From JAQWRV01 sp045564915 (GTDB taxonomy: Bacteria; Pseudomonadota; Alphaproteobacteria; Rhodospirillales; Rhodospirillaceae), in contig JBJLGL010000013.1 of NCBI GenBank assembly GCA_045564915.1, positions 62,001 to 126,000 on the forward strand: a DNA stretch of 64,000 nucleotides. Reading direction: 5' to 3'. The notes below the pieces were generated by a model that was given only the letters and a program-made list of their open reading frames with translations, did no database searches and was not told where the DNA came from. Positions 54,004 through 62,789 of this stretch are shown one piece after another. Numbering within the stretch: the first letter of the stretch is position 1; the number at the start of each line of letters is the position of its first letter. Both the position numbers and the translations under genes were made by a program.

Positions 54004-55065
54004 TCAACCAATCACACCATCTCTGGTCAGTCTCTCCAAAACTTCCTGTTGGCGCCTGATAAAGAAAGAGCGATCAGGCACCACAACCTCTCCATTCTCT
54101 AGCATTGCATTAGGCTCAACAAAGGTGTGGCGCGCATATTCACCGGCGTAAATATCAAACGGCTGGCGCGACAATAGATTAGTCATACCAGAATGCTTGC
54201 GCACCTTCCGTAGGCTATCCATATCTAATATGGCACTCGCGCAAAAAGTTTCTCCTGTATAAGCCTCAGCAATTACTAGGCCCTTATAATCTACAATCTT
54301 TGACATGCCCCCAGTAGATTCCGAAGGAATAGGCGTACCCTTAATACTCGATGTATTAGATGAAACTACGTAACACATGTTTTCTACGGCCCTAGCACGG
54401 CGGCAAATTTCTTTTGGGGTGAGCTGTGGTGAACCGATCTCTGACGAAGAATGGCACAAGATCTCCATGCCCTTCATCGCTAAACAGCGGGAAATTTCGG
54501 GATAAAGAATTTCTTCAGATGCTACACACCCAATCTTTCCTATTTCTGTATTTACCACCGGAAAAACTGCATCTTCGCCATAAAGATCTAAATACCTATC
54601 CCAAACATCATACGGGCTCGGTGCAAAAAGGGAAATTAGACGACGATAGCGCAGCACAACATCGCCATTGGATCCAATAACAAAGGACGTTTGAAAATAA
54701 AGATCCGGGAAATTAGGATCAATTTCGTAAACATTACCTGAAAGCAAACATTTGCTCTCTTGTGCTATCTGGCCTAGGGCATCATATTCTGGCCCATCCA
54801 TAGAAATAGCTCCCAGCTCTTGCCAGCGGGCAAATGACTCTCCCATAGGAAAACTTGATATGAAATATTCAGGTAATACGAACAACTTCGTCTTAGTTCC
54901 ATTAAAGCCATGAGAAAAATTAACGATGGACTTGATAGAAGCCCCAATTTTCTCTATCTGCCTTAACATCTGCGCTGAAGATTCGGCCCTGTTAGTGCAG
55001 TTGTTAACCGCATGGCAATCAACCTGAAGTGCCGTTGCCGTGTAGGTTCTTACTTGATCAATCAT
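54004..55065 (-). CDS. nitrilase-superfamily protein with altered catalytic triad
   Basis: A 353-residue carbon-nitrogen-hydrolase-fold protein. Glu66 is in place (LFVLPEYFIS). The Lys position appears as Arg142 (LRYRRLISL). At the nucleophile the segment GKIGCVASEEILYPE puts Ser183 where Cys is expected, with Cys180 three residues earlier. Either the register differs or this is a Ser/pseudo-enzyme variant. Normal members hydrolyse nitriles, amides or N-carbamoyl compounds. It lies upstream of the divergent CitE-like gene, in the unusual 50-60 kb cluster. Confidence 0.83.
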   Translation of the reverse strand: MIDQVRTYTATALQVDCHAVNNCTNRAESSAQMLRQIEKIGASIKSIVNFSHGFNGTKTKLFVLPEYFISSFPMGESFARWQELGAISMDGPEYDALGQIAQESKCLLSGNVYEIDPNFPDLYFQTSFVIGSNGDVVLRYRRLISLFAPSPYDVWDRYLDLYGEDAVFPVVNTEIGKIGCVASEEILYPEISRCLAMKGMEILCHSSSEIGSPQLTPKEICRRARAVENMCYVVSSNTSSIKGTPIPSESTGGMSKIVDYKGLVIAEAYTGETFCASAILDMDSLRKVRKHSGMTNLLSRQPFDIYAGEYARHTFVEPNAMLENGEVVVPDRSFFIRRQQEVLERLTRDGVIG

Positions 55066-55264
55066 GTGAACAACGCCCCTAATCAGTTTTTTTGTCTGGC
55101 TTGGGGTGTATCAAGAGATAGAAACGCGAGCAAGAGAGATGGTTATAAAGAGATTCTAATATCTATATTTTCTACTCTATCTTGATTAAAAATTGTTTTT
55201 TCAGTCCTACTGCTCGCTAAGTAGTAATTCAGATCTAGGAAATATTTCAACATAGGGAGGTAAT

Positions 55265-56161
55265 ATGCCGTCAACTATCAGAACCTTACGGCCCCTCCGT
55301 ACCTGGCTTTTTGCGCCTGGCAATCATCCCCGCAAAACAAAAAAAGTTTTTCAGGCTGGAGCTGATGTAGTAATCCTGGATCTGGAAGACAGTGTCGCTA
55401 TCTCTGAGAAAGAAGCAACACGCGTTTTAGTGCTAGAGGCTCTTAAGGGTAAACACTCATGTCTAGGCTACGTAAGAGTCAATGGCTTAGATACTGACTG
55501 GGCTTACCGGGACTTGGATACTCTAGTTCAGCCACAGGTTGATGGTATCGTACTGCCCAAGGTTGAGAGTGCTGCAGATGTAGCAAAGGTAGACTGGCTC
55601 ATTACTGTACTTGAGAAGGAACGGGGATTGCCCGAAGGAGGCATTGACCTATTACCAATAATTGAGACTGCCAAGGGCCTAGGTGTGATAGACGAAATCG
55701 CGCAATCAGATACCCGTGTTAGGCGCTTATCTTTTGGTGGCGGTGACTTTACTACAGACCTTAATATTAAATGGGATGGTGGAGAAAAAGCGCTGGCCTA
55801 CGCAAGGTCGCGCTTTGTTTTAACCTCGCGCGTTGCTGATTTGGAGCAACCCATCGACACAGTATTTATTGATTTGGCAGACGATACCCATTTTGAGCAA
55901 TCCGTATACACTGCATTAGAATTTGGGTTTCAAGGTAAACTTTGCATACACCCCAAACAGGTTCCTATCATCAACGATATTTTTACTCCCACTGATGCCG
56001 ACCTTAAGCAGGCTCGCGCAGTTATCGCAGCATTCAATGACGCAGAGTCAGCGGGTTCGGCATCCATTCAGGTTAAAGGTTACTTTGTTGACTATCCAGT
56101 TGTGGAAAAAGCAAAACGGCTGGTAGAACTTTCGGAAGCGATCAATTCACACTCTAGATGA
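55265..56161 (+). CDS. CitE-like HpcH/HpaI-family C-C lyase
   Basis: A 298-residue TIM-barrel protein of the citrate-lyase beta/malyl-CoA lyase group. It contains RTWLFAPGNHPRK, VVILDLEDSVAISEKEATR (metal-binding Glu/Asp), VDGIVLPKVESAADV and IHPKQVPIIND near the C-terminus. These enzymes cleave or form C-C bonds in 3-hydroxyacyl-CoA or related acids. A strong ribosome site (GGGAGGT) precedes the ATG. It probably forms a unit with the 232-residue gene about 100 bases downstream. Confidence 0.9.
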   Translation: MPSTIRTLRPLRTWLFAPGNHPRKTKKVFQAGADVVILDLEDSVAISEKEATRVLVLEALKGKHSCLGYVRVNGLDTDWAYRDLDTLVQPQVDGIVLPKVESAADVAKVDWLITVLEKERGLPEGGIDLLPIIETAKGLGVIDEIAQSDTRVRRLSFGGGDFTTDLNIKWDGGEKALAYARSRFVLTSRVADLEQPIDTVFIDLADDTHFEQSVYTALEFGFQGKLCIHPKQVPIINDIFTPTDADLKQARAVIAAFNDAESAGSASIQVKGYFVDYPVVEKAKRLVELSEAINSHSR

Positions 56162-56263
56162 GAACAAACTCGTCTGACTTTTTTATAATTCATATATCTA
56201 ACTAGATTGGTTTTCACTCTACGCTAATACCCTTAATCTCTCTCTAGGCAAGGTGAGTTTTAT

Positions 56264-56962
56264 ATGACATTTAGCACCTATGACGGCCATATATTGATTA
56301 CAGAGCCTGCTGGCACCCCACAACTTTATGAGCGCTTCCTGCTAACAGAAAATCCGGATGGCAGTCGAAGCTTACGTACCTTGACCCAATCTCCAAAAGG
56401 AGACTTGTTGCGGGACGTTAACCAGATAGTTGCTGCTGACTGGCGCCCCATCGAAACTATAGGTCGTTTATTCTTTAAGGGTAAAGCACACGGTTCAGTG
56501 CTTCGGCGTGTGGTTGGTGACAGGATTCATTCTTACGTTTGGAATCAAAATACAATAGTTGATTACGCCGAATTTGATGCCCCACCTCATATGTCAATCG
56601 GCTACCATGCGATTATTCTTGATTCCTGGAAAATGTGTTTCGTTGATACCTCTAATAGAGACTTCCAAGAGATAATGGTTCACTCTGTGTCTAATACATG
56701 GAATGGATCTACTCTTGGACATGGAGAGAAAATTATAAGTAAGGCGCGCTATGATGGCAGAGAAATCATAGACCTACCTATAGGGCCTCGTGAATGTGAA
56801 CGATATATATGGGCCACATCCTTTGGTAAGGAATTACACTTATGGAGTCTGGGTCCACACAGAATGCTCGCTCGCATGGTTGTGGCGTCGGGAGACAAGG
56901 AAGGCACAATTTATGAATTAGGGTCTATGACAGAAACTAAGACCATTTGGTCAGCTAATTAA
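56264..56962 (+). CDS. protein of unknown function (232 residues)
   Basis: I do not recognise the family. There is no signal peptide or membrane segment. It is rich in aromatic and charged residues, with predicted beta-strand-like stretches (YERFLLTENPDGSRSLRTLT, GRLFFKGKAHGSVLRRVVG), and several Trp, His and Tyr residues, which would fit a beta-barrel or lipocalin-like fold; that is only an impression. The gene follows the CitE-like gene on the same strand and is ended by a terminator, so a shared role is likely. Codon use looks like its neighbours. Confidence 0.8.
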   Translation: MTFSTYDGHILITEPAGTPQLYERFLLTENPDGSRSLRTLTQSPKGDLLRDVNQIVAADWRPIETIGRLFFKGKAHGSVLRRVVGDRIHSYVWNQNTIVDYAEFDAPPHMSIGYHAIILDSWKMCFVDTSNRDFQEIMVHSVSNTWNGSTLGHGEKIISKARYDGREIIDLPIGPRECERYIWATSFGKELHLWSLGPHRMLARMVVASGDKEGTIYELGSMTETKTIWSAN

Positions 56963-57000
56963 TATGGCTGTTCAGTGAGACTATCTACTCCTTATTAAGA

Positions 57001-57047
57001 GTCGCGGCCAGAATGACTAGCTCAGGTTATCAGACCGCGATTTTTTT
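57001..57047 (+). terminator. Rho-independent terminator after the 232-residue gene
   Basis: The arms TCGCGG (57002-57007) and CCGCGA (57035-57040) enclose a 27-base loop with possible inner pairing, followed by seven T (57041-57047). It starts about 40 bases past the stop codon. Confidence 0.65.
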
Positions 57048-57121
57048 CTAGCCTAAGAAAAACTCACCTTATCAAAAAGGACCCAAATAGAATTAAACAA
57101 ATCATGGTCCCATTTTACACC

Positions 57122-58591
57122 CTAAATTGCATCCAGCACTTCCAAGGCGACTCTCTCTCCTGACTCCATTGCCCCTTCCATACCACGATTAGATAGAGCG
57201 GTATGCTCTCCACAGAAATGAATACGATGGTGCGGTTCAGACATGTGATTGACAAAGGCACTTATTTGACCAGGTTTCCAGACTGCCCAATCACCAGACG
57301 CAAATGGGTCATTATGCCAAGACTTGAAGCCAGCTACCTCAATCTTACCTTTAGCAGCTGGGCGCAGGTCTTCAAAAGCTTTCACAATCATTGCTCTCGC
57401 CTCTTTTTCAGGCACTTGATCTACCTTCTGTGCTTTCCAGCCTCTATGCCAGCAAGTGATACTAGTAACTTCTTGAGGTGTCGAACCAAAATGTTGGCCC
57501 ATCACGATACCCAGCACATTGTCGCAAAACATACCCTCTGAAATTCCGTCTTCTTCCCAAAAGGGTTTCTTAGCTACGAGATGGGTTTGAGTCAGTAACT
57601 GCGTTCCGAGGGTTTGAACTGCACGGGCCTGAACACTTGTCAGTGCCGGTTCTAACTTAATTGTGCGAAGAACAGAAAATGGAACCGAACAGACAACGCG
57701 TCGGCCGCGATAAACTGTTCCATCTTCACAATATACTTTTGCAGAACCATTCTCATTAGCAATAGCAGTGACTTTTCTTCCCAGGTGAACCTCATTATTC
57801 AAGGCAGCTGCCATAGCTTCAGGGATCCGTTGATTACCACCTTCAGCTGCAAACGTACCTCTCGGTTCTATTCCACGCTGCATCATTCCCCAAGCATAAA
57901 CAAACATAAGCATCAAGGCAGAAACATCATGCGAAGAATTTCCAAAATCAGTGTTAATATTGTATGCGAGATTAATTTCTGCTTCTGAGACACCCTTCGA
58001 TAAGAACCATTGATGTAATGAAATATCAAGCGGCCTTGATTCTGCTTCAATCCAATCCTCAAAACTCTCTATCGGCATGTTCTGAATAAGGAACATTGGC
58101 ACAAATGCCCACGGAGGCATTTCCTTAAATTGGCCCCTCAGCACATTACGAGGATGGTTGGGCCAATCTTTCATACTGACATGTTGACCGTCTAGAAAGA
58201 GGTTCCGCTTCAAAATAAGTGGCGCTCGATCAATAAGATTGTTGAGTTTAACGCCAAATTTTTCCGCCGCATCGATTACGCGTCCGTAACCGGGACCAAT
58301 ACCAGTTCCTCCCGCCTCTGGATTACCCGGAATATCGCTAAGAGAGAGAATACGGCCTCCGACCCGGTTGCGCCCTTCAATAACCTGGACACTATAGCCT
58401 TCGTCTTGCAGCGCGTGTGCAGCTGCCAATCCAGAAAGGCCTGCACCAACCACGATCACGTCTACTTCATTCAGAGCATGGACCGGCCTTATGGCCATGC
58501 CGGTGGCAACACTAGTTGCAGCAATCGTTGTGGCACCAACCTGCAAGGCCTTTCTCCGGCCTAGTTGGTAGTTAAAATAGTGTTTGGGCAC
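57122..58591 (-). CDS. Tat-exported flavin amine oxidase
   Basis: A 489-residue FAD-dependent amine oxidase family protein. The N-terminus has a twin-arginine-like signal (GRRKALQVGATTIAATSVA). The FAD motif is VIVVGAGLSGLAAAHAL with VIEGRNRVGGRI after it, and the C-terminal FAD contact is FCGEHTALSNRGMEGAMESG. Length and order are normal for monoamine-oxidase-like enzymes, which convert amines to imines with release of peroxide. It is monocistronic on the minus strand. An ICE-like dyad lies about 40 bases upstream of the start. Confidence 0.9.
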   Translation of the reverse strand: MPKHYFNYQLGRRKALQVGATTIAATSVATGMAIRPVHALNEVDVIVVGAGLSGLAAAHALQDEGYSVQVIEGRNRVGGRILSLSDIPGNPEAGGTGIGPGYGRVIDAAEKFGVKLNNLIDRAPLILKRNLFLDGQHVSMKDWPNHPRNVLRGQFKEMPPWAFVPMFLIQNMPIESFEDWIEAESRPLDISLHQWFLSKGVSEAEINLAYNINTDFGNSSHDVSALMLMFVYAWGMMQRGIEPRGTFAAEGGNQRIPEAMAAALNNEVHLGRKVTAIANENGSAKVYCEDGTVYRGRRVVCSVPFSVLRTIKLEPALTSVQARAVQTLGTQLLTQTHLVAKKPFWEEDGISEGMFCDNVLGIVMGQHFGSTPQEVTSITCWHRGWKAQKVDQVPEKEARAMIVKAFEDLRPAAKGKIEVAGFKSWHNDPFASGDWAVWKPGQISAFVNHMSEPHHRIHFCGEHTALSNRGMEGAMESGERVALEVLDAI

Positions 58592-58903
58592 GTTGATCCC
58601 CTTTTGGCCTATCCCACTTCGTCTAAAACTTAGAATAATTCTAGTAGGAATTCGAACTTAACGTATAGAGACGTGATGATTGCAGAAACGATGAGGTTCA
58701 CCATGACCACACTGCGGTAGAGTATCACTTAGAATAAACCAGAAAAACATGCATATATTTAGTTATAATGCTTTTTTTAAATTTCTTGCGACGACTGTAT
58801 TAATGAAATAACTAAGAAATATGGCTGTATGAGTTTTGTGTTTAGGTATTTACGTGTAAAACACCACTCTGATTTAATTGGACCTTATTTGCAGGCATAG
58901 ACT
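58592..58903. other. intergenic region between amine oxidase and MDR reductase
   Basis: No gene is seen in these 312 bases. The divergent promoters of both genes should lie here. TTAGAATAATTCTA at 58630-58643 is a near-perfect dyad that resembles the Irr iron-control element (TTTAGAA-N3-TTCTAAA); this is a weak match only. The middle part near 58740-58790 is AT-rich. Confidence 0.45.
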
Positions 58904-59929
58904 ATGACCGAGGAATTACATCGCCAAATCGTTCTAAATGCTCACCCCGAGGGCATGCCTAAACCTTCTGATTTTAGTATCAAAGAAGGCCCCGTTCCTG
59001 AGCCTGGCGAAGGTGAGGTTCTCATTCGTACTCTGTACATTGGCCTTGAACCGCGACTACGCCTCATGATGAACCCAACTAATGAAGATAACAAAGCGAT
59101 GCGGCCACACGGTCCCATGACGGATATTGGCAAAGTTATGCCAGGAACAATCTTAGGCGTGATTGTAAAATCAAATAACGAAAAATACGGGGTTGGAGAT
59201 GTTGTTGAAGGATTCTTCGGCTGGCAGAACTACGTAATCACAAATGGTGAACCGCATGTGAGTAACAATCCTGAAGGTCTAGCCATATGCGACACTGAAG
59301 TAGCTGATCCGGTCGATTATATCGGACCACTTGGTGCTCCAGGTCTGACAGCTATTCTAGCGCTAAAACACGAAGGAAAGTTAGAAGAAGAAGAGACCAT
59401 GGTTATTACCAGTGCCGCTGGTATGGTCGGTTCACTAGCAGGTCAACTAGGTCTACTCTGCGATGCTTGGGTGGTTGGACTTACTAGCACCGATGAAAAG
59501 TGTGCTTACCTAAAAGATCAACTCGATTTTGATGTCGCTATTAACTACAAAACGGCAGAAGATTTAGCCGCTGAAATCAAAAAGGCCTGCCCTGATGGGG
59601 TTGATTATTTCTTTGACAATACAGGTGGTGAACTCGCTGATCTGATTAAGAAACAGATGTCGCCCAAAGGGCGCATTACCAGATGTGGAATCATTTCAAA
59701 TTATAATAAGAGCGGTTGGAATCAATCGGAACAATTCGCCGGACAATTCTCTGTACACGAACACGTGCCGGAATATAAAGAGGCACGCAAAACTATGGCT
59801 GAATTGGTAAAGGACGAAGCTATTCGATACGAGTTGAAGGTATTTGATGGGCTTGAATCAGCACCAGAAGCCTTTATCGGTCTTCTAAGCGGTCAAAATA
59901 TAGGGAAATGGGTAGTAAAAGTCTCCTAA
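58904..59929 (+). CDS. NADP-dependent MDR-superfamily reductase (leukotriene-B4-dehydrogenase type)
   Basis: A 341-residue zinc-independent medium-chain reductase. It has the N-terminal catalytic half (GEGEVLIRTLYIGLEPRLR) and a Rossmann domain with ITSAAGMVGSLAGQLG, plus DYFFDNTGGELADLI. The group reduces C=C bonds of enones and alkenals, including curcumin and 15-ketoprostaglandins. It is cytoplasmic, with no signal peptide. It diverges from the amine oxidase gene; together they may process an aldehyde or enone arising from amine breakdown, which is inference. Confidence 0.9.
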   Translation: MTEELHRQIVLNAHPEGMPKPSDFSIKEGPVPEPGEGEVLIRTLYIGLEPRLRLMMNPTNEDNKAMRPHGPMTDIGKVMPGTILGVIVKSNNEKYGVGDVVEGFFGWQNYVITNGEPHVSNNPEGLAICDTEVADPVDYIGPLGAPGLTAILALKHEGKLEEEETMVITSAAGMVGSLAGQLGLLCDAWVVGLTSTDEKCAYLKDQLDFDVAINYKTAEDLAAEIKKACPDGVDYFFDNTGGELADLIKKQMSPKGRITRCGIISNYNKSGWNQSEQFAGQFSVHEHVPEYKEARKTMAELVKDEAIRYELKVFDGLESAPEAFIGLLSGQNIGKWVVKVS

Positions 59930-60125
59930 GTACTTTTCTTACGCAGCACCGTGAGTCAATAGCAATATTTTCCACCAGTCTTTGAAGATATCTTGAGAGA
60001 GAATCTTAGATGGGAATGCATACATTGATGCATAGGTTTTTGGGCCGCATTTTTTATGCGTAGGGACCTAATCAACGCTAAAACTTTCACTCAAAGATTA
60101 CAGAAAACCGTTAACCGGTTAAGCG

Positions 60126-60488
60126 TTAGTCCCCACGGTAAATACAACCTTCAGCACATGAACCGCGTCGAATTATGATTTGACTTAGTGTGGGGAATTC
60201 TTTTTCCAAACGCCCCCAAATCCATTTGGCAATATTTTCCAGAGTTGGTTGTTCCAAACCGTCAACATCATTGAGAAAGCCATGGTCGAGTTCAGCTTTT
60301 AGGTAGGATATAGCTTCATCGAGCTCTGCAAAATCTACAATCCAACCATTTTCTCGTTGAGGCTCACCGGACAAATATACCTCAGCAAGGAATGAATGTC
60401 CGTGCAGTCGGGCATACTTGTGGTTCGGATCCACATTTTCCGCCAGATGGTGTGCGGCTTCAAAGGTAAAACTTTTAAATATTTCCAT
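60126..60488 (-). CDS. queD: 6-carboxytetrahydropterin synthase QueD-like protein
   Basis: A 120-residue PTPS-family enzyme of queuosine/deazapurine synthesis. Zinc ligands are His13, His29 and His31 (FEAAHHLAEN, RLHGHSF), and the C-terminal SCAEGCIYRG matches QueD. In the well-known E. coli enzyme the catalytic Cys lies in HKCGRLHGH; here the residue is Tyr25 (HKYARLHGH). Chemistry may therefore be altered or use another residue. It diverges from queC, which supports the queuosine assignment. Confidence 0.88.
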   Translation of the reverse strand: MEIFKSFTFEAAHHLAENVDPNHKYARLHGHSFLAEVYLSGEPQRENGWIVDFAELDEAISYLKAELDHGFLNDVDGLEQPTLENIAKWIWGRLEKEFPTLSQIIIRRGSCAEGCIYRGD

Positions 60489-60628
60489 AGAAATGCGTTC
60501 TATTGAGGTTTGGCGCGCTGATTACAAAGGTTTACCAGACTGGGTACGCCTACCGACAGGTTTATGATGGCTAACCGTCTATAAATCAATAGCTCAAAAA
60601 TGCTTCTGAATTTTTTGTTTATGCTGAT

Positions 60629-61345
60629 ATGAAGAGCACTATGACCGACAATAACTCAGCTATGGTTCTATTTTCTGGAGGACAGGATTCTGCTATTTGC
60701 CTGGCCTGGGCTCTGAATCAATTTGAGCGAGTAGAAACGGTTGGCTTTGACTACGGACAGCGCCACTATGTGGAAATGGACTGCCGCCCAGGGCTACGTA
60801 ATCAAATCAGTAAAGAATTCCCGATATGGGGTGAACGACTTTGCGAGGATCATATTATTGACACCCGCTTTATCAGTAATTTGGGTGAGACAGCAATGAC
60901 CCATGAAATTGAGATTGCTATAGCAGAAGGTGGCCTGCCCTCAACCTTTGTACCGGGGCGTAACCTTATATTTCTGTCTGCCGCCGCTAGTCTCGCCTAT
61001 CAAAGAGATATCACTACGTTGGTTGGCGGTATGTGCGAGACAGATTATTCTGGTTATCCCGATTGCCGACGGGGCACTATTGACGCGCAAGAGAAAGCGT
61101 TATCTCTTGGTCTCAACCAAAAGATCAGGATTGCTACACCCTTAATGAGCTTAGACAAGGCCGCGACCTGGGCCCTAGCAGCAGAGCTCGGTGGCGAGAA
61201 AATGGTCGACATCATCATTGAGTACACCCATACCTGTTACGTCGGTGAGCGAGGCCTTCGCCATGCCTGGGGATATGGCTGCGGTAATTGCCCTGCATGT
61301 GAACTTCGGGCTAATGGATATTTACTTTTCCGGTCTAGCCCATGA
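60629..61345 (+). CDS. queC: 7-cyano-7-deazaguanine synthase
   Basis: A 238-residue ATP-dependent enzyme that converts 7-carboxy-7-deazaguanine to preQ0. The PP-loop LFSGGQDSAICLAW (14-27), the VPGRNLIFLSAAASLA region and the zinc-binding GCGNCPACELR (about 218-228) are present. Two in-frame ATGs are possible; the first is at 60629 and the second, at 60641, begins MTDNNSAM. Its stop overlaps the queE start (ATGA). It is divergent from queD by 140 bases. Confidence 0.94.
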   Translation: MKSTMTDNNSAMVLFSGGQDSAICLAWALNQFERVETVGFDYGQRHYVEMDCRPGLRNQISKEFPIWGERLCEDHIIDTRFISNLGETAMTHEIEIAIAEGGLPSTFVPGRNLIFLSAAASLAYQRDITTLVGGMCETDYSGYPDCRRGTIDAQEKALSLGLNQKIRIATPLMSLDKAATWALAAELGGEKMVDIIIEYTHTCYVGERGLRHAWGYGCGNCPACELRANGYLLFRSSP

Positions 61346-61989
61346 CATATGCAGTAAAAGAGATTTTCTACACACTACAAGGTGAAGGTGCACGCACTGG
61401 CCGAGCCGCAGTATTCTGTCGCTTCGCTGGATGCAACCTATGGTCAGGCAGAGAACAGGACCGGGAAACTGCTCAATGTCGGTTTTGCGATACGGACTTT
61501 GTCGGCACTAACGGCAAAGATGGTGGGAAGTTTGATACGGCCGAGGACTTAGCTATTAAAATAGCTAGCTATTGGCCTGACTCTAGAAACGGAAGACCTA
61601 TTAACAAACCTTATGTTGTGTTTACCGGTGGAGAGCCACTTTTACAGCTCAACAACTCTCTTATAAAACAACTACAAGCCATTGATTTTGAAGTTGCAAT
61701 TGAGACAAATGGCACATTGGCTTCACTACCAGGTGTTGACTGGATCTGCGTAAGCCCCAAAGCTGGAACGCGTCAAATCCTCACCGAGGGGCACGAATTG
61801 AAATTGGTTTACCCACAGGAGGGAATTGATCCACGGACCCTCGAGAAGCAGCAATTCGGAGCCTATTTCGTTCAACCCATGGATGGGCCCAACTATCAAG
61901 CCAATCTGAAAGCCTGTATTCTCTTCTGTCAAAAAAATCCTATCTGGCGTCTGAGCCTACAAGTACATAAGATTCTGGGGATTCCATGA
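61342..61989 (+). CDS. queE: 7-carboxy-7-deazaguanine synthase (radical SAM)
   Basis: A 215-residue radical-SAM enzyme that forms 7-carboxy-7-deazaguanine from carboxytetrahydropterin. The cluster-binding pattern is CX14CX2C (from Cys in FAGCNLW to QCRFCD), longer than the usual CX3CX2C, which is characteristic of one QueE type. Further motifs are YVVFTGGEPLLQL and VAIETNGTLA. It is coupled to queC upstream and, unusually, to an FkbM methyltransferase gene downstream by another 4-base overlap. Confidence 0.93.
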   Translation: MTYAVKEIFYTLQGEGARTGRAAVFCRFAGCNLWSGREQDRETAQCRFCDTDFVGTNGKDGGKFDTAEDLAIKIASYWPDSRNGRPINKPYVVFTGGEPLLQLNNSLIKQLQAIDFEVAIETNGTLASLPGVDWICVSPKAGTRQILTEGHELKLVYPQEGIDPRTLEKQQFGAYFVQPMDGPNYQANLKACILFCQKNPIWRLSLQVHKILGIP

Positions 61990-62759
61990 GTGCTGAACAC
62001 AAACACCTTGAACCAGGCTTCTACACGGTCGACTTATTCGACTGCCCAGATTTCAGGATGTTTCACAGCAATGATTGCCCAAGAGCCGTCGATATCTTAG
62101 ATCACAAATCATTCGAGCCTATGTCCATGAAGCTATGGTGCAGCCTAGTTAGAGGGGCCCAAACCATCATCGATGTCGGTGCACACGTAGGTGTTTATAG
62201 CCTAGCAGCTGCAGCACTAAGGTCCGATATACCCATTTACGCGTTTGAACCTAACCCCGACGTTTTTGCTCGTCTTGCTCTTCACATCAACCTTAATGAG
62301 TTTAAGAATATCCAACCGTGCAGATGGGGTATTGGAGAAGTTGATGCAGTAATATTACTTCGCTGGGTAGACAAAGGGCTAGGAAACCTGTCATCAGGCT
62401 CCCACTTCGGTAGTGACGAACCTGGTTATAATGTTTCACCAGTTTTTGTACGACCCTTAGATATGAGCCACAAGAAAGCGCCAGTCGCCATGAAGATTGA
62501 TGTAGAAGGTGCAGAGAAAAGCGTATTTAAGCATTTAAGTTTAGTTCATAGGCCGGATATAATCCTAGAGACTTTTAGCCAGAAAAACGCTGCTTATATA
62601 ACCCAGCAGACTGAGAAACTTGGTTACAGATACTTCCTAATTGATGAACAGAATATGAGACTCATTCCAGAGCCTAAGCTTATTGCCTGTGATAAAACTG
62701 GTACTAATTACAATCAGTTCCTTACAACAAACCCTGAAAATACCACGGATTGGATATGA
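61986..62759 (+). CDS. FkbM-family SAM-dependent methyltransferase
   Basis: A 257-residue methyltransferase: motif I TIIDVGAHVGVYSLAAAAL (60-78), YAFEPNPDVFARL (about 85-97), and a later KIDVEGAEKSVFKHL typical of FkbM. Members usually O-methylate sugars or other surface molecules. The start overlaps the queE stop (ATGA). Together with the next gene it suggests that queuosine genes share a transcript with surface-glycan genes; whether they share function is doubtful. Confidence 0.88.
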   Translation: MSAEHKHLEPGFYTVDLFDCPDFRMFHSNDCPRAVDILDHKSFEPMSMKLWCSLVRGAQTIIDVGAHVGVYSLAAAALRSDIPIYAFEPNPDVFARLALHINLNEFKNIQPCRWGIGEVDAVILLRWVDKGLGNLSSGSHFGSDEPGYNVSPVFVRPLDMSHKKAPVAMKIDVEGAEKSVFKHLSLVHRPDIILETFSQKNAAYITQQTEKLGYRYFLIDEQNMRLIPEPKLIACDKTGTNYNQFLTTNPENTTDWI

Positions 62760-62789
62760 TTTGCCTAAGAAGAAGACGGGCGGTCGACA

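Noticed and set aside
60046..60060. CGCAT-TTTTT-ATGCG dyad downstream of the MDR reductase
   Set aside because: Stem of 5 bp with T-loop and no T-run after it; probably chance.
60489..60628. Possible preQ1 riboswitch ahead of queC
   Set aside because: No recognisable preQ1 aptamer stem or A-rich tail could be found in the 140 bases.
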